From contig CM033403.1 in the NCBI GenBank assembly GCA_019426215.1, positions 1,121,001 through 1,185,000 on the forward strand: a stretch of 64,000 bases of DNA, in the 5' to 3' direction. Source of the stretch: Buddleja alternifolia. Taxonomy: Eukaryota; Streptophyta; Magnoliopsida; Lamiales; Scrophulariaceae. The notes under the pieces were generated by a model. It was not told the DNA's origin, did not search any database, and saw only the letters and a program-made list of their open reading frames with translations. Below are positions 44,402 through 56,383 of the stretch, piece after piece. The stretch's first letter is position 1; each line of letters starts with the position of its first letter. The translations under genes and the position numbers were made by a program.

Positions 44402-47400
44402 ATAAGATATATAATCTGGTTGTAAAAGGAAGAAGTAGTCTTCCAGTTTCAATAGAAGTATTTTTATCCTGCAACATAAATTAAAGAATTAGATATAACA
44501 TTAAAGACTCATCATTTTCAAAATAAACATGATTGGTTGAACTAAATATATCAGTAAAATCTGTTATCAAAGAGTTTTAATCTTTAATAACAAACTCAAT
44601 TAAAATTATCCGGATATAATTAATTTTACAATGTATTTAAAATTTGTGAGCTCCCATCTGAACTTTTGTTTGACTTTATCTGGAATCCCCCTTAAATTTT
44701 GTTCTTGTGCAAGGAATTTTTATCCATGTGTTTCTTGTAAAAAATGGAAAATAAGTTTCCTTTTAACCCTTGAATTTAGTGAAACAGTGTGAGCTTTTCT
44801 TTTTGTATTTATTTTTTGGAACATGTTCGGTACCTCCCTGTGATATTCATAATTCATCAAAAAATTTCGTGTGAAACAAAAAGTATCACTAAACCTCCAT
44901 GGAAAAAAAATAACTAAGCATATTAGCTCCCCCACGCGCATTTTGCGAGTAGTAATAATTTTTTGCTAATAAATAACTATTTTTCCACTTATCAAACAAC
45001 AATTGGATATGGTTTTCCAAAATGGACGATTACCATTAATTACCTACATTTTATTAAATTCAATTTGTGACCATATATTTTGATAGAGATCGACTGTCCA
45101 TCATCTGCAAATTCATCGGCCTATCATTTCTTTTTTTGTTTGTTTGTTTGTTTTTTTTTTTTTTTGACAATGGTGTATGGTGGCCTGGGGTTAAGTCTGG
45201 ATGGGGGAGGAGAAAGTGTTTTAGGGTTAGAGTTTGGGAAAAAAGGTGACAAAGAAAAATAAAGTAAAATAATTAGAGAAAATAGAAAAACATATTGTAA
45301 ACATTTTTAAAAATTACGGAGATTTTTGTTTTTATAGAAACATTATTAAAAAAATGTTTGAGGGTGGCTGTGAAATTTAAAAATTGCAAGAAGACTTATT
45401 AAAAATTTTATTTCAACAAATTATTGCGGTATCATTTGGCTAAATGGATTTAACCCTATATTTGATCGAGGTCAGCAGTTATCGTATATTTTTATGAATC
45501 ATTGTGTATAGGGCTGAGACAAAGAGAAGGATCCCACGAGAATAGTTAATGGCCGCTAGACGAACGATTCTTAGCCACACTCGGGACATGGGCTCCCGAA
45601 ATGATCTAAATCCTTCCACATATATTATTCACATGGGCCCTTCATGTATTTATCCACATGAAACATGCAGATTTTTCGAGAGCCCTACTTTAAAGAGTGG
45701 CCAAGTATCATCCGCCGGTAAACCACAATCAAATTCAAAATTAAATTCCTAAGGGCCGGCCCCCCACCAGTTTCAACATTTTTTCATTAAGTCATTTGAA
45801 TTCAACCTGGGTGTGTGCTAATTTTGAAAAAGTGAAAAAGAAAAATGTTTAAAACATGCATGGATCCACAAAATATTGCAATCAATAAATTTTTGTGTCA
45901 ACATATGATTTCCCATTGGATTCTCTCAATCAAAAACTTTAACCGTATTTTACTACTCTTCATCTCCGACGATGATAACTTGTTAAAAAAATCATCTCCA
46001 TATCCATTATTGCCACCACCATCTTCGACGAGTTAGATTGGAACAGCCTCCTTCAAGTTGTGTATTCCAACTTCAAATGTGACAAAACAGAGATAGATTT
46101 GACGAAACAGAAATGAATTTGACAAGATGAACATGAGTAATGCATTAGATTATATATAGTTTTTTAATTTAGTTTTTATTTTTCTCTCGAATGAAAGTAT
46201 CGTTTCTCTTGAATAAGAATCTCGTTTATTATTCATTAAGATTTGTTTGGCGAAACTTGACATTTTGTGCTTCAATTGTTCTTAATTACAACATAATTAG
46301 AGACAATTTAAATTGCATTATTCTTGATTTTGTAAAGTTTTTATTAAATGAAATAAATTGATCGTTCTTTAAAAAAGAAAAAAAATTGACCGCTTTTCCT
46401 TTTAATAAAAAGCAAAAAAAAAAAAACATGCATGGTCCCATTTGTATGTACATATATATTATATTTGTTGATTTGGAATTAATTATATAATGTGCTCCTT
46501 CGCCAACCGAAACCAGAACCACACCTATGGCTCACCAGTTGGCCCCAATACCAACACAATCATATTCTTTTTTAGATCCTCTCCAACTAATAATATATGC
46601 TTCCTATGTTTATCATAATTTTAGTTAGTACAAGTAGAGTAGGCCTTTTTTAATAAGTGATTCAAAACGACTTATTGAACCTTTTTATTATTATTATTAT
46701 TTTGAAAAATATTAATAGTAATTTAACTAATATGTGAAAAATCGACATCCGCCACTGCTAATCGAGAGAGATGAAGAACAAACTCCTGTTTTAGAATTCA
46801 TTTGATATAATTTCAATAGGCAGCAACGCACTGTAATCTGCTCGTCCACAGATTAAGGCATAGATAGATGTATAGGGTAACAATCCTGGTTTTGAAGTTT
46901 ACTTTATAGAATGAATTTCATTGACAACTTGAGAATAATTTTGACTTTTTTTAACTTGAATATTTATATATAAAAAGAGATGTTACGTTAATGCATGAAG
47001 CAACTTCGAAAAGCAACCTCAAATTTGGGTCTCTAGCTGCAAGACAAAAAGTAGTGGAAATTTCAAGGAAAAGTTGTTGCTAGCCATCATATACGCGTTA
47101 TTATTAATTCAACAAAGTCTGGCTACCTAAATTTTTATAAAAGCAATATATAAAAGACATGTTTATATCATTTGTGTATTACTATCGGATTCGGGAGTAA
47201 CTACCATTATTTTCATTTTCTAGTTTTCAGGTATAAATTTTAAAAAAATTGTATTTTGGCCCCCTCCTCAAAAATAATAAAAAACAAAATTAATTCACAT
47301 TGCTAACCCACATAGTAGAACAATTAACTCAAATATGCATTCCAGTAAGCTATATAATCAAAATTTTAAGGTAGAATTCTTGTTATTATTTTACATTTTC

Positions 47401-48005
47401 TCATCACCCATGATTTGTTCAAATCCCAACAACCGTTTCTCGTCTCTTCTAAATGATAAATATCTTTTTATTTTTGCTTTGTCTTTTTATAATCGATTTC
47501 CATGAAATTGTATATTATTGATGAAATGTAACGATGATTGTCATTTTTAATTTGAAGTGTTAAAATTGATATTAGAAAATCATACTTCTTACGCTTTGTA
47601 TGTTTTGTTTTATTTACTATTAGAATCATTTTCCATTTTAGTTTTAAAACTGTATTTTATTTGATTAGTTATGAAAAATGTATCAAATATTATTTCTATG
47701 TGGTTCGGCAATTGTCTATGTCCATGGGGGATGACAAGAGAATTTCACTATTAACGAAAGAGGTACAGAGTACAAAATAGATCAAAAGTTCTTACTAAAC
47801 TTAATCCCCAATTTTTTCGCATACATATAGCGTCCCGTACCGTGCGGGCAAACCCCCCGCACCCCCCATGCAATCCTTCGACTACTAAGGAAACAAAGCG
47901 CATGCATATCACAACAATCTCGTCCCCCCCTCCCCCTATAATTCTTGGCTCCGTCCCTGCCAATATTATAGCTTAGGACTTCTTGTTGGTTTTTGGTACG
48001 ACTTA
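44402..48005. other. intergenic stretch, no gene recognised
   Basis: 3.6 kb of AT-rich DNA. A T/TTTG-rich run lies at 45128-45166. Short frames (44720-44941 -, 45549-45752 +, 46286-46522 -, 47751-47963 -) show no family signature. A GC-richer patch at 47830-47945 has no clear identity. Confidence 0.5.
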
Positions 48006-48014
48006 TATTCTTCA

Positions 48015-48755
48015 ATTGTTTTTATCAGAATAATATAAAAAATTATCAAAATAATATCATTTTAAAAGAGTTGTAAATTTAATACAAGACGGCATGTATC
48101 ATGCCGTCTTCAAACTTTTTTCTTTTTTTAATTCACGAAATAGAAGACGACATGTACTTTTTTCTTTTTTTAATTCACGAAATAGTCTTCTATTTCTTTT
48201 TATCTTTTTTAAATTTGAAGACGACATGTATCATGTCGTCTTCAAATTTTCTTCTTTTTTTTAAAGACGACATAAAAAATTTACTTTTTTCTTATTACCG
48301 TCTCATTTTTCTCCTTTTTTCGTGTATTTTTAGGTTTCAACTTAAACATATAAATTGTAGATTTTAATATAAACTTTGTAATAGTACAAGAATAGGGTCA
48401 TTTTGATGCCCGATTGAAGAAATACAATAAAGCAAAAAAGCAACATTTGAGTTTTTCTTTAAAGACAATAATGATTTTTTTCTTGTTTTCGGCTCATTTT
48501 TCTTCATTTTCCATGCATTTTTAGGTTTCGACTTGAACATATAAATTGTAGATTTTCATATAAAACTTTGTATTGCCACAGGAATGGTATTATTATATTA
48601 TATTATATTATTGTAGACTTTCATATAAATTGTACCACAAGAATGGTACATGTCGTCTTCTAATTAGAAGCCATGCCGTCTTGTATTAAATCTACTACTC
48701 TTTTAAAATGATATTATTTTGATAATTTTTTTTATATTATTCTGATAAAAAACCC
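48015..48755. mobile_element. inverted-repeat DNA element with 9-bp target-site duplication
   Basis: 741 bp. Left arm 48015-48095 and right arm about 48672-48755 are inverted copies (TTTTTATCAGAATAATAT at the ends; AATACAAGACGGCATG at the inner ends). TATTCTTCA flanks both sides exactly (48006-48014, 48756-48764), a 9-bp duplication typical of Mutator-like transposition. Inside are direct repeats: GACGACATGTA motifs and a ~64-bp block (about 48331-48394 and 48523-48588, with a partial third copy near 48614). No transposase. The frame 48101-48367 is low-complexity and not credible. Confidence 0.85.
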
Positions 48756-48764
48756 TATTCTTCA

Positions 48765-49643
48765 CATCATAAGACTCATTTCATGATTTGTTTACGTATT
48801 TGATATACTTAATACTCATTTTATTTAATAATATTAATTAAGATTTTTTTTTCGTGTTATAACTTATAAGTACATATTTTGTTAGAAATATATGTGCGAA
48901 GAAAAAAATAGAAAAAAATGATTTTGTGATTTGTAAAATTAAAATATCTTTAAAGTGATATTTAATCTCAATTATTGTTGTCGGGTTTATGTGGAAAATC
49001 AGTTCCAAGAATATAACAAAACATTATGCATATTTAAACATCAACTCTGAAATTGGTCTATAAAGTTTCTTATGAAATTGCATATGTTGATGATGAAGGA
49101 ATTGATAGAAAGAAGAAGAATGCCTCAATTTAATTGTGTTATTTCTCTGGACTTGACATCATCAATTTATAGATGTTTAATAGCTTCCCATGATTTATTG
49201 TGTATATTATTTATACAATTGTTATTTGAAAGACAACAATTTATTCAGATTTTTCACAAACACTTATATCATATACTCTTTTTAAATTGCAATGTGTGCT
49301 TTGTGCCCACATAAAAATTAAATAAAGATGTATTTTTCAACCACATGATCTTAATTGCACACGCACATGCACTCGTGCCACAAAAGCACCAGCAATCCGC
49401 TAATCTATGCAACTTGCCCACATGCGCACAAGGTTCAATTAATAACATCTACCTCCCCTGAGGTTTGTCTTAATATAAAAAATCCCCCTGCTATAACGTG
49501 GATCTCACTTAGTCAATTTTCTAACCAAAAGGATATAACCGCTGTGATATGAGGCTCCACAAATTCCCGCAGATTGCTAAGTCGCTTCCAAACAATGAAA
49601 ACAATTTTTGTAACAGGGGCAACCATTGAAGATGTTCTACGAC
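48765..49643. other. intergenic stretch, no gene recognised
   Basis: AT-rich flank of the second copia element. Frames at 49072-49314 and 49355-49552 show no known family. Confidence 0.5.
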
Positions 49644-49648
49644 AATCC

Positions 49649-49869
49649 TGTCAAGAAGACAATTTTATTAGTCAAAGTCAAGGCTTGGAGTCGAGATTGG
49701 TCAAAGGCAGTTAGGGTTGGTAGTAGCCGAATTGGGGGCTTTCTATAAATAGAGTAGCAGCATTTCCTTTTTTGTATTCAAGTATTCATTAGTTATTAAA
49801 AAAAATATCTCTCTCTCTTGTAATTTCAAGTAATTCTTTTATGTTCTTGATTGTGTATCAAATCTAATA
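49649..49869 (+). repeat. 5' LTR of copia 2
   Basis: 221 bp, starting TGTCAAGAAGACAA and ending TCTAATA just before the primer site. A TATAAAT motif lies in GGGCTTTCTATAAATAG near 49743. The 3' LTR carries an extra CTCAATAATATGGATT segment. Confidence 0.85.
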
Positions 49870-50271
49870 TGGTATTAGAGCCATATTCAAATTTCTGGTG
49901 ATTTTATCTCATATCTTCCAAAATCTGGAAATTCAATTCCAGATTTCTCTTTATATCTTCATCCTATTCTTACATGCATCTTCAAATTCTGGAAAGTCGA
50001 TTCCAGAATTTCCTTCTTATATTCATATCTTCATCCAGTTCCTACGTATATCTTCAAGATTTGGAAACTCAATTCTTGGTCTTTTCCGCATATCTTTATA
50101 AAAGTTCTGGATTTATATATCTCGCAGTATCTGCATAGCTTCATCTCAAGATTCTTAAGTCTTTTTCCAGAATCTGGTGTTTCAGGTTCCTTTTAAGGAG
50201 ATTCATCAAGTCTTCCGCAACATCTCTGATTTCTTTTCCTTCTTATTCTCACATTGTTATCAAGATTCAAT

Positions 50272-53258
50272 ATGACATCTGAAGATACTCAAGTTCAAAA
50301 ATCAGGAGTCACAGAACCTGTAATCAGTGTTCAAAACTCCCCCTTTATCAAATGGATTGTATTATCTTGTTTCTAAAAATAATCTAGATGTTACACGTTC
50401 AGTCAATAATTCCTGTAAAAACATTGCTTCACATTCTATAATGATGAACAATAATGGTTTGCAAAGTAATGAAAAGTCTTCTAGTTCTCTTTTGTGGCAT
50501 TTAAGGTTGGGACATTTGTTCTTCTCAAAGCTTACTTTGCTTCCTCATGTTGGCAATACTTTAAGTAATAAACAGATTTCATGCTCTATTTGTCCAATGG
50601 CTAAGCATGCAAGATCTCATTTTCCGTCTTTAAGAAGTACTTTTACATCTAAAGTATTTGAATTACTGCATGCTGACATATGGGGTCCTTATAAGACTCC
50701 ATCTTATAAAAATGAGAGATTTTTTCTTATCCTTGTGGATGATTATTCTAAAGCTACTTGGACTTTTCTATTACAATTCAAGTCTGAAGCATTTTCTCAT
50801 TTAAAGTCCTTCTTTCCTACTCAGTTTAATACTCATGTTAAGATTCTTAGAACTGATAGAGGGCAAGAATTTCTTAGCAATGAAGTTGTTACTCTTTATA
50901 AAACTCTTAGCATTGTACATAAAACTTCTGTAGCCTATACTCCACAGCAAAATGGTACTATGGAAAAAAAACATAGACATTTATTGAATGTTGTCAGGGC
51001 ATTGATGTTCCAATCTCATGTTCCTTTAAAGTTTAGGGGTGAATGTATCCTTACAGCCACTCATCTGATAAATAGAACTCCTTCTCCTGTAATTCAAGGT
51101 AAAACTCCTCTTTATATGCTTTATAAAAGAGATCCTTCTCTCTTATATTTAAGAGTATTTGGTTGTTTGTGTTATGCAAAAATAATTTCTCAAATTGATA
51201 AATTTACGCCTAGATCAAAAGGTTGTGTTTTAATGGGATATTCAAATACTCAAAAGGCAAATAAGTTGCTTGATATGGAAAACAATACCTTCATGTTTTC
51301 AAGAGATGTAATTTTTCATGAAAATGTTATTCCTTTTTCAGTGTCTAATCCCCCTCCTTGTAACATTTTATCTGATTATAATGGTTATGAGTATCTTGAA
51401 TCTGATTATGTCAATGAATCTGGAAGTGAGCAACACATTACACATGACTCTGATAATTCTGATAATGAGGATTCTCATCCTGTAAGTCCTCTTTCTGAAA
51501 TTGTATCAGATTCTTCTGATTTTCCTTATTTAAGGAGGTCTAGTAGTGACATTCATCCTCCAAAATGGACAAATGATTCTTATTGTTCTACTTTGCTTCA
51601 TTCATCTTATTCTACAGCTCATCCCATGAGTAAGTTTGTTAGTTATTCAAATGTGTCTGCTAAGTACAAGTCCATTCTATCTGCTTTATCTAATGAAGTT
51701 GAACTTCAGTCTTTTCAAGAAGCTGTTGTGCAGAAAGAGTGGCAAGAAGCCACGTCTCAAGAAATGAAAGCTTTAAGTCTTAATAAAACTTGGACTATGG
51801 TCTCTTTGCCTTATGGAAAAACACCTATAGGGTGTAAATGGGTGTATAGGATTAAGTATAATCCTAATGGTATGGTTAACAAGTAAAAGCTAAATTAGTA
51901 GCTAAGGGCTACACTCAACAGGAAGGATTAGATTACTTTGAAACCTTCTCTCCTGTTGCAAAGATGGTTACAGTTAGAGCTGTTATTCCTGTTGCTTCTA
52001 TTAAAAACTGGACTATTGACCAAATGGATGTCACAAATGCATTCTTGCAAGGTGATCTTGAAGAAGAGATCTACATGTTACCTCCTCCAGGTTATAGCAA
52101 TCAGGGGGAGAACAAAGTGTGTAGATTGCTAAAAGTCTTTATAGGCTTAAACAACCCGTAGATAGTGGAACTTTAAGTTCACTGAAGTAATGAAAGTTGC
52201 TGGTTACACTCAATCTTTGAATGATTATTCTTTATTTACAAAGAAACATAAAAGTGATATTGTCATCTTACTAGTGTATGTGGATGATATTCTTATTACT
52301 GACAACAATTTTAACATGATTGAAGAGTTAAAAACCTTTCTTAAAGAATAGTTTTATATGAAAGATTTAAGAAGATTAAGATATTTCTTAGGAATAGAAG
52401 TAGCTAGATCTTCTAAAGGCATTGTTCTCAATAAAAGAAAATATGCTCTTGATCTTCTTAAAGAGGTTGGCATGACATGCTGTAAACCTGTGAGTGTTCC
52501 TATTGAGCTTAACACTAAACTCACAAGTGTTGAATATGATCAAAGTACTAAATCCAGTATCATTGATCCTATTTTAGAGGATAAAAGCAGCTATCAAAGA
52601 TTAGTGGGTAAGCTTATTTACTTAAGCTCCACTAGGCCTAATATATCTTACATTGTTCAATCTCTAAGTCAATTTATGCATTGTCCCAAGGTTTCTCATA
52701 TGGAAGTTATGAAAAGAGTCCTCAAATATATCAAAGGTACTGCGGGATATTGATGTCATCTAACAATGAAATGAAGCTTGAGGCTTGGAGTGACTCAGAC
52801 AAGGCAAGTTTTCCAATGAGTAGGAAGTCTCTCATTGGTTACTATATAAGGCTAGGGAGCTCTTTGCTGTCTTGGAAAACAAAGAAACAAAGTACGATTT
52901 CTAGAAGCAGTAATGAAGCTGAGTGTAGGTCCATGGCAACAACTTCATGTCAAATAATATGGCTACAAAGATTGTGGAAGATCTTAGAATTTCATGCCTT
53001 AAGCCTATTCTTCTTTACTTTGATAACAAGGCTGCTTTGTATATCTCCTCAAATCCAATTTTCCATGAAAGAAGAAAGCACATAGATCTGGATTGCCATT
53101 TCAATAGAGGACAGATGGCAACATCAAAATAGGTTTTGTGAAGTCAAATCAGCAACTTGCTGATGTGTTAACCAAGCCCTTGTGGAAATCTCTTTTTAAC
53201 TCTCTTATTGTCAAGCTTGGTGTTTATAATCTCTTCTCTAACACAAGGCTTGAGGGGA
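50272..53258 (+). pseudogene. copia 2 pol remnant (integrase, RT, RNase H)
   Basis: ATG 50272 begins a short gag-like leader; the main frame 50327-51886 is one frame away, showing the gag/protease deletion junction near 50325. Integrase motifs: H-L-R-L-G-H, C-S-I-C, A-D-I-W-G-P-Y-K, R-T-D-R-G-Q-E-F and T-M-E-K-K-H. RT starts W-T-M-V-S-L, then a one-base deletion near 51885 ends the frame. It resumes at 51964 (D-V-T-N-A-F-L-Q-G), Y-V-D-D near 52280, further stops near 52160, 52350 and 52752, and RNase H fragments to 53250. Not functional. Confidence 0.88.
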
Positions 53259-53260
53259 AG

Positions 53261-53494
53261 TGTCAAGAAGACAATTCTATTAGTCAAAGTCAAGGGTTGG
53301 AGTCAAGATTGGTCAAAGGCAGTTAGGGTTGGTAATAGTCGAATTGGGGCTTTCTATAAATATAGTAGCATTTCCTTTTCTATATTCAAGTATTCATTAG
53401 TTATTAAAACAATATCTCTCTCTCTTGTAATTTCAAGTAATTCTCTCAATAATATGGATTCTTTTATGTTCTTGATTGTGTATCAAGTCTAATA
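53261..53494 (+). repeat. 3' LTR of copia 2
   Basis: 234 bp, similar to the 5' LTR with substitutions and small indels. It begins TGTCAAGAAGACAA after the polypurine tract and ends CTAATA. Confidence 0.85.
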
Positions 53495-53499
53495 AATAC

Positions 53500-54000
53500 T
53501 TCCACAGCATGAATCGAGACCACAAAAAGTAATATCCGTTGAAGCATAAAATGGAAAATTTATTTAAAATGATTTAAGAACAAATTGTCTTCCGAGAGAG
53601 AACTACAAAAATAGCAACCATAAAACTAAAACAAAACAAATCTAGACCCTATTAGTTGAGGCAGATATAGGCGGGATTAAAAAATATAAATAATGTCAAA
53701 AATTGTTCTAATTTAGTGAAAAATTAAAAGAATTGAAGGAAAAAATAAAGTTAATAAATTCCGATAGAGAGACTTTAAAAAATTAATATAAACCTTGATT
53801 TTGGATAAAAATTTCTCAAAAAATGAGACCATGATACTTGAGAGGAAGCCTTCTACCGTGCGTTGGAGACAAAGAAAATGAGCCCTGCTTTGGCACTCGA
53901 CAGTGAAAAACTAAGAACCTGAAAGGGTTTTTAATTATTTGACTTAATAGAATAGTAGCGGGCCGTGGATTTCTTAATAAAATACGTAGAATAGCTGGAG
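53500..54000. other. intergenic stretch, no gene recognised
   Basis: AT-rich, no coding signal. It separates copia 2 from the CACTA-type terminus. Confidence 0.5.
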
Positions 54001-54447
54001 CACTACAAGAAAACAAGGCATCAGAGACGGAATTTTAGAGACCGACTGAATTCGGTCTCTAAACAGAGACCGAATTAGCGACCGATATGAGTTCCGTCTC
54101 TAAATCGGTCTCTAATTCAGTCGCTAATTTGAAAATTAGAGACCGATTGATTTCCGTCTCTAAATCGGTAGCTAATTGGTTGATTTACTCCCTTAAGTTA
54201 GAGACCGAATAATTCGGTCTCTACTTTTCAAATTAGCTACTGAATTAGAGACCGATTTAGAGACCGATTGATTTCCGTCTCTAAATCGGTAGCTAATTGG
54301 TTGATTTACTCCCCTAAGTTAGAGACCGAATAAGTCGGTCTCTAATTTTCAAATTAGCTACCGATTTAGAGACGGAAATCAATCGGTCTCTAAATCGGTC
54401 TCTAATTCAGTCGCTAATTTGAAAATTAGAAACCAATTGATTTGAAA
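54001..54447 (+). mobile_element. CACTA-type terminus with palindromic subterminal array
   Basis: CACTACAAGAAAAC at 54001 is the standard end of plant CACTA (En/Spm) transposons, followed at once by dense AGAGACCGA / TCGGTCTCT subterminal motifs in both orientations. Perfect palindromes occur, e.g. AGAGACCGAAT then ATTCGGTCTCT around one base. The array runs to about 54437, where it joins a broken F-box gene. The opposite CACTA end (CTTGTAGTG) was not found in the window. Confidence 0.75.
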
Positions 54448-55071
54448 ATTTTCAAATTCTGTTAGTCCTCTAAAATCACAATTGAATAACTGCAAATCAT
54501 TCAACTCGGGACACCATTTTCCAAGGCGGGAAGAAAATGTGTTATCATTTAGCACGATGTGCTTCAATATGAGTCTTTTTAAATTTCGTAAATTATATCT
54601 ATCTTCACACCTAACAATATAGTTTGGTAGATATAATTTTAACTGAACAAGAGTTTGTGACAAAAACAGGCCGTTAGGGAGTGAAGTGGATAACCGGCCG
54701 ACTAATTTCAGTATACGCACAGAATGATCTATTCCAAACGCCACCCACTCTTGCCTTATCCAATGCAATGCCTCACCCCCCATTGGTAACTCAAAGCTCA
54801 AGGTTTCAACCACACTTTCATTATGTTCAAGTATAGTGCGATTAACAAAATGAATAAAATCTAAACCATGATAACCCCTTTGTTCGAAACGGTTAATATC
54901 GAATAAAAGAGTAGGGATGGAATACCAACAATGTTGAAAATATTTTGATAAAAGACCCATTCGGGCTGCCTCCACAATGCATGCATCCCTTGATAGCCTT
55001 CCCATAACATGAAAAATTATATCCTCACAAAGGAAACTAAGTTCATTATTAGAAATTGTACCTCGTTCCAT
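54379..55071 (-). pseudogene. F-box/FBD gene copy A, truncated by the CACTA array
   Basis: Same start (ATG 55071) and same sequence as copies B and C through the first ~208 codons, then at about 54447 it runs into the CACTA subterminal array, adding about 20 unrelated codons before a stop. Exon 1's end and exons 2 and 3 are missing. The F-box and part of the leucine-rich region are kept; the FBD domain is lost. TTCAAATT occurs on both sides of the junction, suggesting a microhomology deletion of about 1.5 kb compared with copy B. Confidence 0.85.
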
Positions 55072-56148
55072 GGTTATTATATGAATTATCCTCTGTCTCG
55101 CTCGCGGATTGTAACACAGTTGTATTGCTCACGAAAGATGCCGGCGGCGAAGGCTGAAGATTTTGGCAATTTGGGGCTTTGGGGAAGACTGAGATTTGGG
55201 GCTTTGGCGATTTGGGGGTTCAGTTTGGGGACTTAGATTAGCGATTTGGGGGTTCAGTTTGGGGTTAGCTTTAATTATATTCTTTGTAAAATAGTGATTA
55301 TATAGTTAAAGGTAAAGGTACACGAAGTCTCTTGACATTAAAGTGAGCACGACTCTTGACATTAAAGGACACGGCGGCTGAGTAAAAAATGTCTGCTGAG
55401 TAAAACCAAAAATGTCTCTTGACATTAAAGCGAGCACAGTCACATGACTCTTGAAATTGGTAAGGGCATATTTAGCTTATTCGGTAAAAAAATAGTGATA
55501 AAAGAGATAAGGAAACAACTTTAGGGTACAAAAAATTATTATTAAACACAAGCACATTATTAGACATTATTTAATGATAGATATATCTTTTTAAAGTTAA
55601 AAAAACACACGACTCTTGACATTAAAGGACATAATATATATGTATATATATTATACCATGTGATCCGTCTACCTTTATTCCACTTAATTTTAGTCACAAG
55701 AATTCATAATTATGAAGGGGTATTAACAGTATCCCATTCATAATTACCATAGAAAAGCATATGATTAAAGTGGAATCTTATTTTTTTGAATAGGAAATTT
55801 AACTTTGCTGACCATAATTTAGCATCCTAGGCTTCTTCTTGTAACTGGAATGGACTTGGGGCCAATTTAATCGCTAATGTACTTTGTGATGAGGCCATTC
55901 ACCTTTTAAGTTCTATAAATTATTTACTTCATTAATAAAAATGATATTAAATGTGAGAATAAAATTAAATAATAAAAACAAAACAAAATGAAAAATGTAA
56001 GTTTCTTGACTAGAACTCAAGACCTCGAATGCAAACTTGGAATGCTACCACTACACCACAAGCAATATTTATTGAGGATATAGAATTTCAAGCCCAAGAT
56101 CTTTCTTTTAAATAAGGAAACAACATTAGGTACAAAAAATTATTCTTT
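55072..56148. promoter_or_regulatory. upstream region of F-box copy A (repeated at 58740 and 62408)
   Basis: On -, the stretch just before the ATG is a probable 5' leader with a CCCCAAACTGAACCCCCAAATCGC repeat-like pattern (55180-55265). Farther upstream, CTCTTGACATTAAAG occurs about four times (near 55338, 55365, 55421, 55609). The + frame 55009-55236 is a shadow. Promoter function is inferred from position. Confidence 0.4.
55960..56068 (-). mobile_element. possible tRNA-derived SINE fragment (repeated at +3,668 and +7,336)
   Basis: On -, TGTGGTGTAGTGGTAGCATT resembles the A box of plant tRNA-derived SINEs, and GAGGTCTTGAGTTC about 30 bp later resembles a weak B box, followed by an AT-rich tail. 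Too short and diverged to be certain. Confidence 0.3.
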
Positions 56149-56361
56149 CTACATATATATAAGAGCGACAGCACACTCCTCTCCGTCAGTCGGGTGCACG
56201 AAGCACCGGATCCCGCCCCTTTTGATTTTCTTTTTCTTTTTGCCCTTTAAGAAAACGACGCCGTTTATAAAGCTGAATTCCCTGTTCATTGTCTCCTTCA
56301 CAAATCGCAGGCTCCTTCGGCCTCTCTCTATTCTGCCCGACGCCGCCTCCCCCTGACTCAA
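56149..56361 (-). other. 70-codon open frame of unknown status (copy 1 of 3)
   Basis: An open frame with a basic K-rich patch (residues about 40-48). It lies beside an ACGACGCCGTTT motif often seen in plant gene leaders. It resembles no family I know. It may be a leftover first exon of a captured gene or mere chance. Identical copies lie at 59817-60029 and 63485-63697. Confidence 0.25.
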
Positions 56362-56383
56362 CCTTTACTACACCGCTTTAGAG

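Larger units (their letters stand above)
49649..53494 (+). mobile_element. decayed Ty1/copia element lacking most of gag and protease (copia 2)
   Basis: 5' LTR 49649-49869, primer site TGGTATTAGAGCC (49870-49882), broken pol (50272-53258), polypurine tract TGAGGGGAAG (53251-53260) and 3' LTR 53261-53494. Flanks AATCC / AATAC could be a diverged 5-bp duplication. The internal region jumps from the first 20 or so gag codons straight to the pre-integrase G-L-Y-Y-L segment. RT is related to copia 1 (shared E-V-A-R-S-S-K-G-I and K-Y-A-L-D-L-L blocks). Confidence 0.9.

Noticed and set aside
48101..48367. 88-codon frame rich in F and L inside the 48015-48755 element
   Set aside because: It is generated by T-rich direct repeats of a non-coding element.
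55009..55236. 75-codon + strand frame overlapping the F-box start (also at 58677 and 62345)
   Set aside because: It overlaps the F-box ATG and leader on the opposite strand, and its content is fully explained by that gene.
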